The notes: generated by a model not told the origin, from the sequence alone. Shown: positions 1 through 10,834, counted from the stretch's first letter. The stretch is 64,000 bases of DNA from Euonymus europaeus (GCA_963580455.1 OY756972.1:9377001-9441000); one strand, 5' to 3'. Made by a program: numbers and translations.

Positions 1-1
1 T

Positions 2-1132
2 TGCCCAACCCATAATTTACACAAAGATGATGTGGTTTTGCATTTTTATGAAGGGTTGAACGAGGCTAATAGATTGAAAGTTGATTCTGCTTGCATTGGA
101 GTTCTTATGAGAAAGAGTAGCGAAGAAGCTATGGAGTTATTTGCAGAATTGAGTGAAGACTCTCAACAATTTTCTGCAAGGGGTAGAAGCTCAACAAAGC
201 GACAAGGCATATATGAGGTGAGATCTGATGTCAAAGTTGAAGTTGCAATGTGCAATATTAATCGAAAAATAGACATGCTTGTTGAAGCTTTGACAGAGGT
301 GACTATAAAGGTTCCATCACAAGCTGAGACTCTTTGTTCAGTTTGCTCTAGGCAAGATCATGTGACTAAAGCTTGTCCATTGATATCAATGAATGATCAA
401 GAGCAAGTCAATTTCTTGGGAAATTACAACACATGGAACCAAGCTTATCCTTGGCGCAATCACCCTAATCTTTCTTGGAAGGGTGATCAAAACACAATGA
501 ATGCAGCAGTCCCAACACCACAACCAGCAAAGAAGATTGATTTGGAGACTACCATGATGCAATTCATGCAACAAACAACTCAGGCTATCCAAAAATTGGA
601 AACCCAAGTGGGACGGATAGCGAAGGAGGTGAGCGAACGAAAGAAGGGAGAGCTGCCTTCTCAACCTCTCAATAACCCAGCTGGGCATGAAGAGTTGAAA
701 TCCATAACCACCCTTCGAAATGGCAAGATTATTGACAATAAGGTGCTGTCGCCAACCCCTGACGCAGGGTGCAAGTCGGCCGCACATCGGGTGCTGGAGG
801 GTCGCAAATCTGGACAGAAAGAAGTCACAGATTGGGGAAGAGATCCTCCGCCTTTCCCACAAAGGTTAGTCAAAAAGACAACTGATTCTAAGGTGCATGA
901 TATTTTTGAAAATTTACGTAAGGTAGAAATCAATATTCCAATGCTTGATGCCATTAAAAAGATTCCTTCTTATGCTAAATTTCTCAAAGATTGTTGTACT
1001 AAAAAGAGGAAATTTTCGGCAAATGAAAAAGTTGCTTTGAATGAAGAAGTGAGCGTTGTGCTATTGAATAAACTTCCACCCAAGCTTAAAGATCCTGGTA
1101 GTTTTACCATACCTTGTAAGGTGGGAAATTAA
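2..1132 (+). pseudogene. gag: E1 gag, C-terminal part
   Basis: The frame is open from the window edge, so the start lies outside. The product is the structural gag protein that packages element RNA into cytoplasmic particles. A CCHC zinc knuckle (C-S-V-C...H...C, near residues 100-115 of the visible part) is followed by a W-R-N-H-P-N-L-S-W segment typical of Athila-like gag, then a Q-rich stretch. The 3' part runs into the gag-protease linker (K-I-P-S-Y-A-K-F-L-K-D). The frame closes with TAA at 1130-1132, but the same frame continues straight into protease. I therefore read this TAA as a nonsense mutation in one ancestral gag-pol frame rather than a true gag end. Confidence 0.75.
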
Positions 1133-2080
1133 TTCTTTGAGAAGGCATTGCTAGATTTAGGAGCGAGCATCAATTTAATGCCCTTTTCTTTGTATAAGAA
1201 ATTAGGATTGGGGGAATTGCAAGAAACTTCCATCACTTTGCAGTTAGCTGACAGCAGTATTAAAAGACCTAAGAGAATTTTAGAAGACGTGTTGGTAATT
1301 GTGAAGGACTTAATTGTGCCTGTTGATTTTATTGTGTTGGATATGGAGGATAATCCTAGTTCGTCCTCTATACCTATTATTCTTGGTCGTCCTTTCATGA
1401 CTATAACAATGCAGGTGAATGATCAAAAATTGGAGTTTCGTGTGTTTGATTCTCTTGAACTTCATGATGATAAAAGTGATTGTTTTGGTATTGATGTTAC
1501 ACATGATCTTGTGAGTGAGGTTTTTCAGGTTACAAGTCTTGATCCAGTTGAGGCAATGGTGACCCATAGTTTGGAGAATAAAACTGTGAATACAGGTGAC
1601 ATACAATATGGCAGCCAAATAGAGGAACTAATAGAGCCATTGCATCGGGCCCAGTCTTATGTTGGTAAGGGTATTCGTCCTTTTGCACAATTGGTACCTA
1701 CTAATATATCTCTTGTTTCTTCTACAGTTAAGGCACCTACTTTGGAGTTGAAACAATTGCACAACCACTCGAAATATATTTATTTGGGAGAAGACAAGAC
1801 TTTACCAGTGATAGTGGCGGCAAATCTCAGTTTAGGAGAAGAGGAAAAATAGTACAAGTTCTGAAAAGGCGTAAAACTGCCCTTGGATGGTCCATTGATG
1901 ACATCAAAGGAACCAATCCTAATAGATGCATGCACCAGATTTTGCTTGAAACTGATGCAAGGCCAACTAGAGAAGCATAGTGGCGGCTACATCCACAAGT
2001 GAAAGATGTGGTGGAAACTGAAAATTTGAAATTGTTAGATGTGGGGGTGATCTACCCACCTTCGGATAGCAAATGGGTTA
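1133..2080 (+). pseudogene. pol: E1 protease and start of reverse transcriptase
   Basis: Directly after the gag stop, in the same frame, comes a retropepsin-like aspartic protease. The active-site segment D-L-G-A-S-I-N-L-M-P is at about 1148-1180, and a second conserved block, I-P-I-I-L-G-R-P-F, at about 1370-1395. The protease frame ends with TAG at 1850-1852. A one-nucleotide shift reopens the conserved RT leader (G-W-S-I-D-D-I-K-G, then I-Y-P-P-S-D-S-K-W), with another stop near 1978. At about 2080 the RT is cut off and the next codons belong to the extreme C-terminus of integrase. This was once a gag-pol polyprotein processed in the particle; the copy cannot encode RT or integrase. Confidence 0.75.
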
Positions 2081-2280
2081 ATGGGCATCGTGTGAAGCCT
2101 TATTGGAAGTCGGTTCCACTCACAATGGAAGAAGTCGTATGATTTAATGTTTTAGATCCTTGACGAATTCTAAAGCTGTGTCTGGCTGAAGACAATAAAT
2201 TTAGCACTTCATGGGAGGTAACCCATGTGGAGGAGGAGCATCTTATTCGACATCTTTGAACAGCTAAGTCTCCTCACCCT
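2081..2280 (+). pseudogene. E1 integrase tail and deletion junction
   Basis: From about 2081 the reading N-G-H-R-V-K-P-Y-W is the segment found at the far C-terminus of integrase in Athila and Tat elements. It follows immediately after the start of RT, so about two thirds of pol is missing. The junction reads AAATGGGTTAATGGGC, a short direct repeat (GGGT / AATGGG) that fits microhomology-mediated loss. It is followed by a conserved noncoding block (CTTCATGGGAGGTAACCCA, about 2205-2225) known downstream of pol in such elements. Confidence 0.65.
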
Positions 2281-3944
2281 TTTCTTTTATTGCACATTTA
2301 ATTTTCGTCGTCACAAATTTAAATTATTTTCTATTTCCTTCACATTGAGGACAATGTCGAATTCAAGTTTGGGGAAGAATGGAATTTGAGTTTTGCCAAA
2401 AATTTGAAGTTTTTAAAACTTGGCACCCTTTGCTTGATTATCATGACATGCTTTGATAACTAATAGTGTATTTCCTAGCATGATTTTTTTTTTGTGATAA
2501 AGGTCTGCTTGGTTTATATGTCATTTGAACACTAAGTAGCCATGTGAGAAGCCTTTAAAAATTCTGAGTGCATTGAATTTCATGACATTGTATTGCTAGA
2601 ACTTGCCTAAAACCAGCTGAAGTAATTGTTGAATTTTTGTTCCATGAAAGTGACAAAGGCGTTCTAATCCTTGCCCATCTATATTTGTTCTTAATTATCC
2701 ATATTTCCCTTCCCATTCGCCTTATCCGATCTCTCTGATGTGTTATGCATGTGCCATTGAGTTCAAAAGTTAGAATACCAACATAAGGCTGACAGGTGAG
2801 ATGAATTTTGGGTGATGAGAAAGTGGAAAGTGGTGGTGACGATGCCTTAGAGAATTTTGGGATAAGAAAACAAGTCTACAATAATGGGAAAAGTGTGAAC
2901 CACCTGCGGCCGCACAAAAAGCGTGGATTATTTCCTTAGATAAAGAGTACCAGAGATGTGCGACCTAAGTGCGGCCGCACAAAAAGCGGTGATTATTTCC
3001 GTAGATGAACAATACCAGAGATGTGCGACCTAAGCGCGGCCGCAAAAGTTGGGAATTCTAAAAAAAATAAATTTGTTTACACTGTCTGGTCAACGTCACT
3101 AGTTGACTGAGCAGAAGAAAAAGAAAAGAAAAAAAAAGTGAATTGTAAGCCTTCTGCGAGCTAAGCGTGGTCGCAAATTCTACTTATTTAAAATGCAGTG
3201 CATAAGAGACATAACTCCAGCTACATCAGATGAAATATTTCCAAGGGCATTTCCTTAAGCAACAACAAGAGATGATTGATCAATTAAAGATTGTACTGTG
3301 CAATGATGCTTGAGGATTGATCGTGTTTGGACTCACTTTGTTGGGATTTATTTTGCAATGTGTTATTGACTAGTATTCGATGTAGTTGGCTTGTGTTGGT
3401 TGCCTAATTTTGGGACTATTTGGTGCGCGGCATAACCATTGGTAGAAGATTTATGCACCATGACAATCTAGTTCTTGATTAATTTTCTTCTCAACCTAAC
3501 TTCTGCCATTTGATGCCTTTACTTCTATGCCTGTTTGTTTTGAGCCTACCCAAAATCCAAATTAATCCTTTCAAAGACCTTTTGATTCATGGAATGAACA
3601 TTCTAGCATAAGTAAGTTTGGTGGACATGCAAGCCTATGGCTACATGTTATGAATTCAAAGGAGAGTAAACACCACCCTCTAAACACTTGAGTGAACACT
3701 TCAAATTTCTAAATATTGTGTGAATCTTAGTGAGTTGGTGTGAAGATGTTATATATGCTATGGCAGTAGTGAGCAAATTTATAATTGTGCAGATTACACT
3801 TGATGAATCATTGCATTGATTTGATGAGAAAGTATATGGCTTGCCAAGTTATGATGTTGTTTTTCGAAAGAGACATGCAACGCTTTGAAATTATTTTCTT
3901 GATTTTTTGCTTGAGGACAAGCAACGTTTAAGTTTGGGGGATTT
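2281..3944 (+). other. E1 3' noncoding region and polypurine motifs
   Basis: No convincing gene; I see no env-like open frame. The stretch starts with a polypurine-like motif near 2345-2375 (GAGGACAATG... CAAGTTTGGGG) and ends with a matching one at 3911-3944 (GAGGACAAGC... AAGTTTGGGGG), directly before the LTR. The second is the probable primer for plus-strand DNA. In between lie the 65-bp tandem repeat and AT-rich sequence. Confidence 0.55.
2906..3046 (+). repeat. 65-bp tandem repeat carrying GCGGCCGC
   Basis: The octamer GCGGCCGC begins at 2906, 2971 and 3036, exactly 65 bp apart, and the intervening sequence repeats (ACAAAAAGCG, GATTATTTCC, ACCAGAGATGTGCGACCTAAG). This gives about two full units and the start of a third. 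The octamer also occurs once more in the LTR near 4103. The block lies in the noncoding region between pol and the LTR. Confidence 0.85.
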
Positions 3945-5083
3945 TGGTGAGTACAAAATGTACTCATGTTTATGATGTTAAGTACCCAATCTTTATGAGG
4001 TTTCTAGCACAAAATACTATTCAATTGTGTGATTTAATGACAGGTACAGTTGGATGCTATTTAGTTGGAAAAGTTGAATTCTGGGTAAAAGTGAGCCAGG
4101 CGCGGCCGCGAGTTGCGGGATTTGCAGAAACGGGCCCAGCTGACGTGGTAGTAGGGATAATAACTTTTTATGGTTAAAGACTAAACCCTAGCCGCCGGAT
4201 ACCAGGGGAGATTTTCCAGAATACAGAGGGCAGAGAGAAGGCATTCCAAGCGTGGCAATTCCTTCATCTTTCCCATTGATTCGGACAATTGTCTTGAGTA
4301 TTTTTATGGTTTTTAGTATGAGTATGCGTAGCTAAGTACTTTTTAGCTAGGATTTGGTATTTTCTCCTACTGAAACTTTGTGCATAGATTGATTGTTGAT
4401 TAGACTGGATTTAATTCATTGTTCTCTGAATTTATTGTTGATTTCCTATTGTTATGCATGTCTGGCCATCATCATAATATTTAGGAATTGTTAGTTGAAC
4501 ATATTCGGCTGACTATGACCCGGTGTTTGACGAAGTAATTAACAAAAACTTGTTTTACGATTCAGGTTTGGGAACATTGAACATATATGATTGGGTGATA
4601 GACCATTGCCTTAGGTTGTGCGATTGGCGATTTCCACGTGCTGATGCTTATCTTAGGAAATTCTTATGAGAGACCAAACCAAGACTCCTTTGATAAGAAA
4701 AGACCTTGAGCTGGACCAAAGTCAAGGACGTTGTTTAGGGAAATCTAATTGTTAGAGCTGGACCAAAGTCTTTCAATTGACGTCGTTAAATTCTTAATTT
4801 GTTTAATTGCGGATTGATTTGTGTGCACAGGTGGAGGTATTTGAACTAGCCAAATCCAAGCTAATTTTCATCAATTGTTGAATTAGTTATTTTATTTGAA
4901 CTAGTTAATTTTTCCATTATTAATTTAAGCATCCAAATTAGTTTACACTATTGTTTGTCTTTCAATTAGTTTTTACAACAGTCCCTGTGGATTCGATCCC
5001 TTTCACTGTTACTGCCTTGCGACCGTACACTTGCGATTGGGTAAAACCAGTCGGTATTTACTGTGATCAAAAAGTATCGACCA
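3945..5083 (+). repeat. E1 3' LTR
   Basis: Starts TGGTGAGTAC after the polypurine tract and ends ATCGACCA, giving TG...CA ends. The next bases (TGGTATCGATGAGG) match E2 LTR sequence at about 10147. The start could instead be at 3948. GAGTAC and GTACTC form a short inverted repeat at its left end. The right part holds a CAGTCCCTGTGGATTCGA block (about 4978-4996), a motif usual near the 3' end of Athila/Tat LTRs. No open frame of note. Confidence 0.65.
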
Positions 5084-5762
5084 ATGGTATCGATGAGGTT
5101 TGCTCATTGAGGGGATTGCCCGGATTGATGTTTTATGTGATTATTGAGTATACGTGCATGTGGTAGACTTCATATTGTTGCATAACCTATTGTTCGGATT
5201 CGGCCTTTATACTCTTTATACTCTTAATCCTACTGAGCTTCTTGCTCACTCTCTACTTTCTGTTCCTTCCAACAGGAGATACTGGTACAAGTACCGGTGG
5301 AGCGGATCAGTGAGGGCGGGATGTGACATCGATGGCCCTGGGTAGGATGTGGGTGTTAGAAATGTATTCTAGCACGAATTTTGTTTATGATGTATTGATG
5401 TTATTCATGATATACTTATAACCATTTGGGACTAGAGGGTGTATGCATGAAGTATGTTGAGTTTGATTTTATGGTTATATGATATTATGAATTTGTTGAT
5501 GTGTTTATTACTATCAGTTTGTGCATGCTGGTAATGGATGGCCTGAAGCCCCTAGGATCAGGATTGCATGTGTTTGAGGCCTGAGGCCTAGCTAGGTTGC
5601 TCGTGTGATGGATTGAATTTATGCTGCGTGTTTCTGATACAGGTGGGGACTCTCCGATATACGGGGAGATGCCGCCGGATTTCCGGTCTACCGAATGATC
5701 GCACTAGTGGCCTAGGACGGTGCTGGAGGGCACCCGTGGCGTGCCTGGATCGGGGCGTCACA
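5084..5762 (+). repeat. E2 5' LTR, right part only
   Basis: Matches 10147-10834 and ends CGGGGCGTCACA. The left part is separated by E1 and lies outside the window. It contains a TGAGC-TTCTT-GCTCA hairpin followed by a pyrimidine tract and CAGG (about 5236-5280), shared with other LTRs here. The small open frames within are not supported as genes. Confidence 0.8.
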
Positions 5763-5765
5763 ATT

Positions 5766-5777
5766 TGGTATCGGAGG
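5766..5777 (+). promoter_or_regulatory. E2 primer-binding site (initiator Met tRNA type)
   Basis: TGGTATCGGAGG starts four bases after the LTR end. It differs slightly from the TGGTATCAGAGC complement of the initiator methionine tRNA 3' end, the usual primer of this clade. Confidence 0.75.
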
Positions 5778-5937
5778 GAGGTTTGATTTATATATATAGG
5801 ATCGGGGTTGGGTCCTAAATATATGGTAGTGTAATCCAGGCCATGTCACAACCGCTTCTGATCCGGTATGTTTTCTTGACCCTAGTAAATCCTTTGTTGA
5901 GTTGTGTGTTAAATGGTATTGTCTGTTTGCCATGCAG

Positions 5938-7300
5938 ATGAATACCCGTAGAACTACCAGGTCCGACAGTGGGACTGAGGTACCTTGTGGCAGAGGCCGA
6001 CGGGGAGTTGGTAGGGGCCAAGGTAGACGCCATAGTGTTGGGGTGGGGCGTGTCACTAGAGGCACTCCTAGCACTGAGGAGTCGGTTCCGAATGTGGATC
6101 CGGAGTTGAGGGAGTAAAAGATAGTTCATGAGGGACTTCCAACTGAGAGTGATGATCAGTAGGCACCACCTACAGGACCTGTTGCTCCTGTTACTACAGC
6201 GGGGCAACCGGTGACGATGGAGGGGCTTGCTAGCTTCATGATGAGTATGGTGCAAACACAAGCACAAACTATAGCACAAGCAGTGGCACAGACAATAGGT
6301 GCAACCGGCACTTGTATTGAGGGAGGGGTACCCGAGGCTACTACTGAGGTGGGTACAGTATCGAGAGCTGGAAGGGGAATGTATGAGGTGAATCAACTGA
6401 GGAGAACTTCTCCTCCAACCTTTTTTGGAGATGGAACGGGTGTGGGGGCGGAGGAGTGGTTCAATCAGTTGAGCATGAGGATGGACACGTTAGAGATACC
6501 CGATGAGTGCCGGGTGAAGTTTGTGTTCTATTATTTGAGTGGAGTGGCCTATGAATGGTGGATGTCCATGGGTCAGAGGCGGAATAAGTTGACTTGGACC
6601 TCTTTTGAGTAGTTTTTATGCAGAAGTTTGTGCCGAGACCTCCGCAATCTGAAAAGGCAAAATAGTTTCTGGAGTTGTTGCACACATCAGAGATGACGGT
6701 GTCTCAATACACCAAGCAGTTTGAGGAGTTGTATCGGTTTGGGAGAGAGTTTGCTCCTACCAATACAAAGAAGGCGGCAAGGTATCGAGATGGGTTGCTA
6801 CCCAGTCTTGGGAGGATGGTGATGGCCACTAGGGTGGTATCGTACGAGGACACAGTTGAGATGGCATTGGACTTTGAATTGAGCAAGCAGAATGAGGCTC
6901 AGAGAAATTGTCCAGTGACCGAGGATAATAGTGGTGGTGGTGGTTGCCACAAAAAGCAGAAGACTGATTTTCGTCATCAGAAAGGGGGCCGAGGCAAGGG
7001 GCCGAGGCCTCAAGGGGGCAAGGTGACGTTTTACAAGTGTGGAAAAGAGGGGCACATGAAGAATGAGTGGAGAGCTTCTGGATTTAAGTGCTTTGGTTGT
7101 GGCAAGTTGGGCAAGTTGGATCAGTCTCAGATATCGGAGGTACTACCTCCAACTCTTCCTTCCACTGTTCCATCGGGAGGGAGAGGGCGAGGTGGAGGCA
7201 GACAGTCTCAGCAGCAGCAGTATGCACTGACGGATGGTCGTGTCTTTGCTACGGGACATCAGGAAGCACAGGAGCATCCCAACTTCATTGGAGGTACATT
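5938..7300 (+). pseudogene. gag: E2 gag
   Basis: The start (ATG at 5938, M-N-T-R-R-T-T-R) is chosen because E6 has the same start at 57418. The order is a G/R-rich N-terminus, a Q-rich stretch (A-Q-T-I-A-Q-A), the core gag domain (W-F-N-Q-L... Y-E-W-W-M-S, about 6450-6600), and a region of two zinc knuckles (about 7030-7130). Stops fall at 6115 (TAA), near 6610 (TAG) and near 6664 (TAG); the latter two read CAG in E6. Both knuckles are damaged: the first lacks its first and last cysteines and the second is cut after G-C-G-K-L-G. A chromovirus gag would form the particle shell; this copy cannot. Confidence 0.75.
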
Positions 7301-8343
7301 TTTGATTTCGAATTGTTGGGCAAGAGTCTTGTTTGATTCTGGAGCTACTTCGTCATTTATTACTAGTTCGTTAGCGAACGCACTAGCGGTGGAGATTTCA
7401 TCGATTAGGAGAATGTTTATGGTGTCCTCACCATCAGAGACCAACTGGATTGTTGCAACCCTTATCGGTAGCACAATGGAAGTGGGAGAGGATCACGATG
7501 GACTTTGTGACGGCGTTGCCAATGACTCAGAGGACGCATGACACGGTTTGGGTGATAGTGGACAGATTGACCAAGTTTGCACACTTCTTACCCATGAACA
7601 AGACGGATTCGTTGGAGACCTTGAGTACTATGTATGTCAAGGAGATCGTGAGACTTCACGGAATTCCATTATCTATTGTGTTGGACCGAGACCCGCGGTT
7701 CACAGGTAGATTCTGGAGTAGTTTACAGGAGGCATTGGGAACGAAGTTGGATTTCTCTACAGCTTATCATCCTCAGAGTGATGGGCAGAGTGAGAGAACC
7801 ATACAGATTTTAGAAGATATGCTATGGGCATGTGTAGTTGACTTTGGAGGAAGTTGGGATCAGTACTTACATTTGGCGGAGTTTGTGTATAACAACTCTT
7901 TCCAGAGTAGTATCGAAATGGCACCTTAGGAGGCGCTCTACGGGAGGCCTCGTAGGTCGCCTTTGTGTTGGGCGGAGGTTGGTGAGAAAGTTGTTTCGGG
8001 ACCGGAGATGGTCAAAGAAGCTCAAGAGAGAGTTGATGAGATCCGAAGGCGGTTGATCACCGCGCAGAGCTGACAGAAGTCTTATGCTGACCGGAGGAGG
8101 AGACCTTTGGAGTTCGCTGTAGGTGATAAGGTTTTTTTGAAGGTTAGTTCGAGACGTGGAATTCAGAGGTATAGCAAGCATTGGAAGTTGGCACCGAGAT
8201 TTGTGGGGCCATTTGAGATTTTGGAGACAGTTGGAACGGTGGCATACCATTTGGCACTTACACCGAAGCTTGAGAAGGTTCACAATGTATTCCATGTATC
8301 AATGCTTCGGAAATATGAGCCGGATCCGTCTCATGTGATAGAT
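7301..8343 (+). pseudogene. pol: E2 protease start fused to integrase core and C-terminus
   Basis: The protease active site D-S-G-A-T-S-S-F is present at about 7332-7355. At about 7430-7440 the sequence jumps, near CCATCAGAGACC, into the integrase segment just before the catalytic core (W-K-W-E-R-I-T-M-D-F). Most of protease and all of RT, RNase H and the integrase zinc domain are missing, roughly 2.5 kb judging from E5. The integrase core keeps its first Asp (M-D-F-V-T), second Asp (L-D-R-D-P-R-F) and Glu (S-D-G-Q-S-E-R). Stops occur near 7927 (TAG, TAC in E6) and 8071 (TGA, CGA in E6). The frame then continues to a stop at 8344. Confidence 0.75.
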
Positions 8344-8569
8344 TGACTACGTTGGAAGTTGAGGAAGAAGGAAGTTACACTCTTCAACAGGTGAAGATTC
8401 TAGACCGACAGAACAAAGTGACGAGGTCGAGTGTGATTCCATTAGTAAAGGTGATGTGGAAGTATCACGGAGTTGAAGAAGCAACTTGGGAGTTGGAATC
8501 CAAAATGAAAGAGAAGTACCCGGAATTGTTCGGAGATTCAGGTATGTGTGTAGTTAAATTTCAGGACTA
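8344..8569 (+). pseudogene. E2 chromodomain
   Basis: The C-terminal part of integrase reads T-L-E-V-E... K-I-L-D-R-Q-N-K-V... V-K-V-M-W-K-Y-H-G-V-E-E-A-T-W-E-L-E, a chromodomain-like fold ending ...K-Y-P-E-L-F. Chromodomains of this clade are thought to bind histone marks and steer integration into heterochromatin. The frame is shifted by one relative to the preceding integrase by the stop at 8344 (GATTGA where E6 reads GATTGG). It is part of the same broken pol, not a separate gene. Confidence 0.65.
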
Positions 8570-8571
8570 AA

Positions 8572-8591
8572 TTTTTTTAAGGGGGGGAGGA
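8572..8591 (+). promoter_or_regulatory. E2 polypurine tract
   Basis: TTTTTTTAAGGGGGGGAGGA lies immediately before the TGTGAAACC start of the 3' LTR; it is the expected plus-strand primer. Confidence 0.8.
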
Positions 8592-10834
8592 TGTGAAACC
8601 CCGACCCAAAAAAAATGTGAAATTTTGATGTTAGAACAAAGGGGGAAAACTAGACTAGGCGCACCAAGGGGCGCCTAGGCGCTGCGCCTAGTCTAGTGAG
8701 TGACAGGAATGCATGCAGGGAGGAAGACCGGATGAGGAGGCACTGGACTGGGAGCACCTCAGGGTGCCTAGGCGCAGCGCTCAGTCTAGCAAGCAGAGGA
8801 TGGGCGCGGATGAGAGGGAAATTCAAACTTGACCAGGCACACTTCAGGGCGCCTAGACGCGACGCCGAGTCCAGTGGGTAAGGCGGCATGGAGTAAGCTC
8901 ATAGACCGCCTAGGCGCACCTCGCCTGGGCGTGAAAAGCCTACACGCCCAGGATGGCGCCAGAGCAGCGCCTGAGGGAATTTTTGTTATGCCAGGGCGCC
9001 TATGCGTAACCCGTGTTTTCAAAAAGGCTCCAGCGAGCCATTTTAGGGAAATGTCTGGTTTTGGTTCATCCTAGAGAGAGAGAGAGAGTGACGATTCTAG
9101 AGAGAGAAGAGTATTTGAGGTGATTTTTGGAGATTGAAGCTTGATTTTGGAGATTTAGAGAGGACTCAAGGAAGTTCAAGCCTTGGAGGTAAGTTTCTTC
9201 ATTATTTCATTTCTAGGGTTTTTGAGTAGATCTTGTTAGTTTTGTTTAGAGTTGATTCCTATGATCTAGATATGTTAATCCTTTGTCATATGTGGTTCTA
9301 TATGTAGGTTTGATTCTTGTTTTGGAGTTGAGTTCCATAAGGTTGAAGTTTGGGGGTTGAGAGGAACCCTAGAGAGAGAAAGTAAGTTTTCTCATTTTAG
9401 TGGTTTAAATTCTTATTGGTTATGATATGTTGAGATGTTTGGACGATTATTAGAGTTCGATTGTGTGAAATTGTTAGGTTGGGTGAAACGGGTTGAAAAC
9501 GCTAATTGTGGATTTTGGTGAATTGCTCTACACGAGGTAGGGGATTTCCAACCATTCTTTCTATCGTTTATTCTCGATATTCTAAAGAGCGTTTCGATTC
9601 TTCATTGGTCATTTATTTGTGTTTCCGCCTTAATTGCTTCTAAGGGGAAACGAACCTTGCTTTTGGATATTGTAATTCTTGATGTTGCATGACCCGTTTG
9701 TGTGTGTTCCATCATCTATGGGCACGATTTGATTCCGTTCATGCATCATGGTAGTTATGTACATATATATGTAGGATGTTCATATATGTATATATATATA
9801 TATCTTTTCGGCATGTCATGGCATAAACGCATTAGAATTGCATTGGACTTCGAGTATGGACTCGGAGATCCTTAGGATTCTTGTAAGATACTTGGAGGGA
9901 TGACGAGGGGATGAGAGTTACTACCAAGTCATGTGAACTCCTTGTAGGATAACGCACTAGAGGTACGGTTAATGAGCTACCTTGCCTGGAATGGTGCGGG
10001 CGTGATGAGATCACGCAACCGGGTAATCCAAGAGCGTTTGATGTTAGGGAGCTTGCTCCTATTCAATATGACATGGATAGCGACCATGATATTGATGAGT
10101 TGATGTGCTGGGCTTGCTCACGTTCGATATCACATGGAACGAGCCATGGTATCGATGAGGTTTGCTCATGAGGGGATTGCTCAGATTGATGTTTTATGTG
10201 ATTATTGAGTATACGTGCATGTGGTAGATTTTATACTGTAGCATAGCCTATTGTTTTGAATACGGCCTTATTACTCATTATACTCTTAACCCTACTGAGC
10301 TTTTTGCTCACTCTCTACTTTCTTTTCCTCCCCACAGGTGATACTGGTACAGGTACAGGTACCAGTGGAGCGGATCAGTGAGAGCAGAATGTGACATGGA
10401 TGGCCCTGGGTAGGATGTGGGTGCTAGAGAGATACTCTTAGCACGTGTTTTGTATACGATGTATTGATGATTATTCATGATATGCTTATAACCATATGGC
10501 ACCAAAGGGTGTATGCATGATGTATGCGGAGTTTGAATTTATGGTTATATGATATTGTGAATTTATTGATATGTTTATTACTATCAGTTTGTGCATGCTG
10601 GTACTGGATGGCCCGAGGCCCCTAGGATCAGGATTGCATGTGATTGAGGCCTGAGGCCCAGCTGGGTTGCTAGTGTGATGGATTGAATTTTCTGCTGTGT
10701 GTTTCTGATGCAAGCGGGGAGTCATCGATATACGGGGAGATGCCGCCGGATTTTTCGGTCTGCCGGATAATCGCACTAGTGGCCTAGGACAGTGCTAGAG
10801 AGGCACCTGTGGCGTGCCCGGATCGGGGCGCCAC
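8592..10834 (+). repeat. E2 3' LTR
   Basis: Begins TGTGAAACCCCGACCC and ends CGGGGCGCCACA, about 2.24 kb. The first 450 bp are unusually GC-rich with many copies of GGCGC / CCTAGG words. A run of GAGAG near 9073, a (TA)n tract near 9786-9801 and the TGAGC...GCTCA hairpin with pyrimidine tract (about 10297-10335) follow. The GGTACAGGTACAGGTACC segment near 10350 is a small internal repeat. No gene is supported. Confidence 0.8.
8649..8697 (+). repeat. E2 LTR cruciform-like inverted repeat
   Basis: Arms ACTAGACTAGGCGC (8649-8662) and GCGCCTAGTCTAGT (8684-8697) are perfect 14-bp complements. They enclose the 12-bp palindrome GCGCCTAGGCGC at 8671-8682. E6 has the same structure at 52539-52574 with a compensating base-pair change. 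Confidence 0.85.

Larger units (their letters stand above)
1..5083 (+). mobile_element. E1: Athila-like Ty3/gypsy retrotransposon, 5' end outside window
   Basis: The segment holds, in order, a gag, an aspartic protease, the first residues of reverse transcriptase, the very end of integrase, a long 3' noncoding region with two polypurine-like GTTTGGGG motifs, and one LTR. Gag (one CCHC knuckle followed by a W-R-N-H-P-N motif) and protease (L-D-L-G-A-S) resemble the Athila lineage; the lineage is my recognition, not a search. Nearly all of RT, RNase H and integrase is missing. To the right the sequence passes directly into LTR sequence of E2 that matches 10144 onward, so E1 inserted into the E2 5' LTR. 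The other E1 LTR and the other half of the E2 LTR must lie left of the window. Confidence 0.75.

Noticed and set aside
2281..3944. Envelope-like gene in E1, as in some Athila elements
   Set aside because: No long open frame or transmembrane pattern in this stretch.
8650..9074. Overlapping frames on both strands in the GC-rich LTR block
   Set aside because: A result of GC-rich palindromic repeats lacking stops; not coding.
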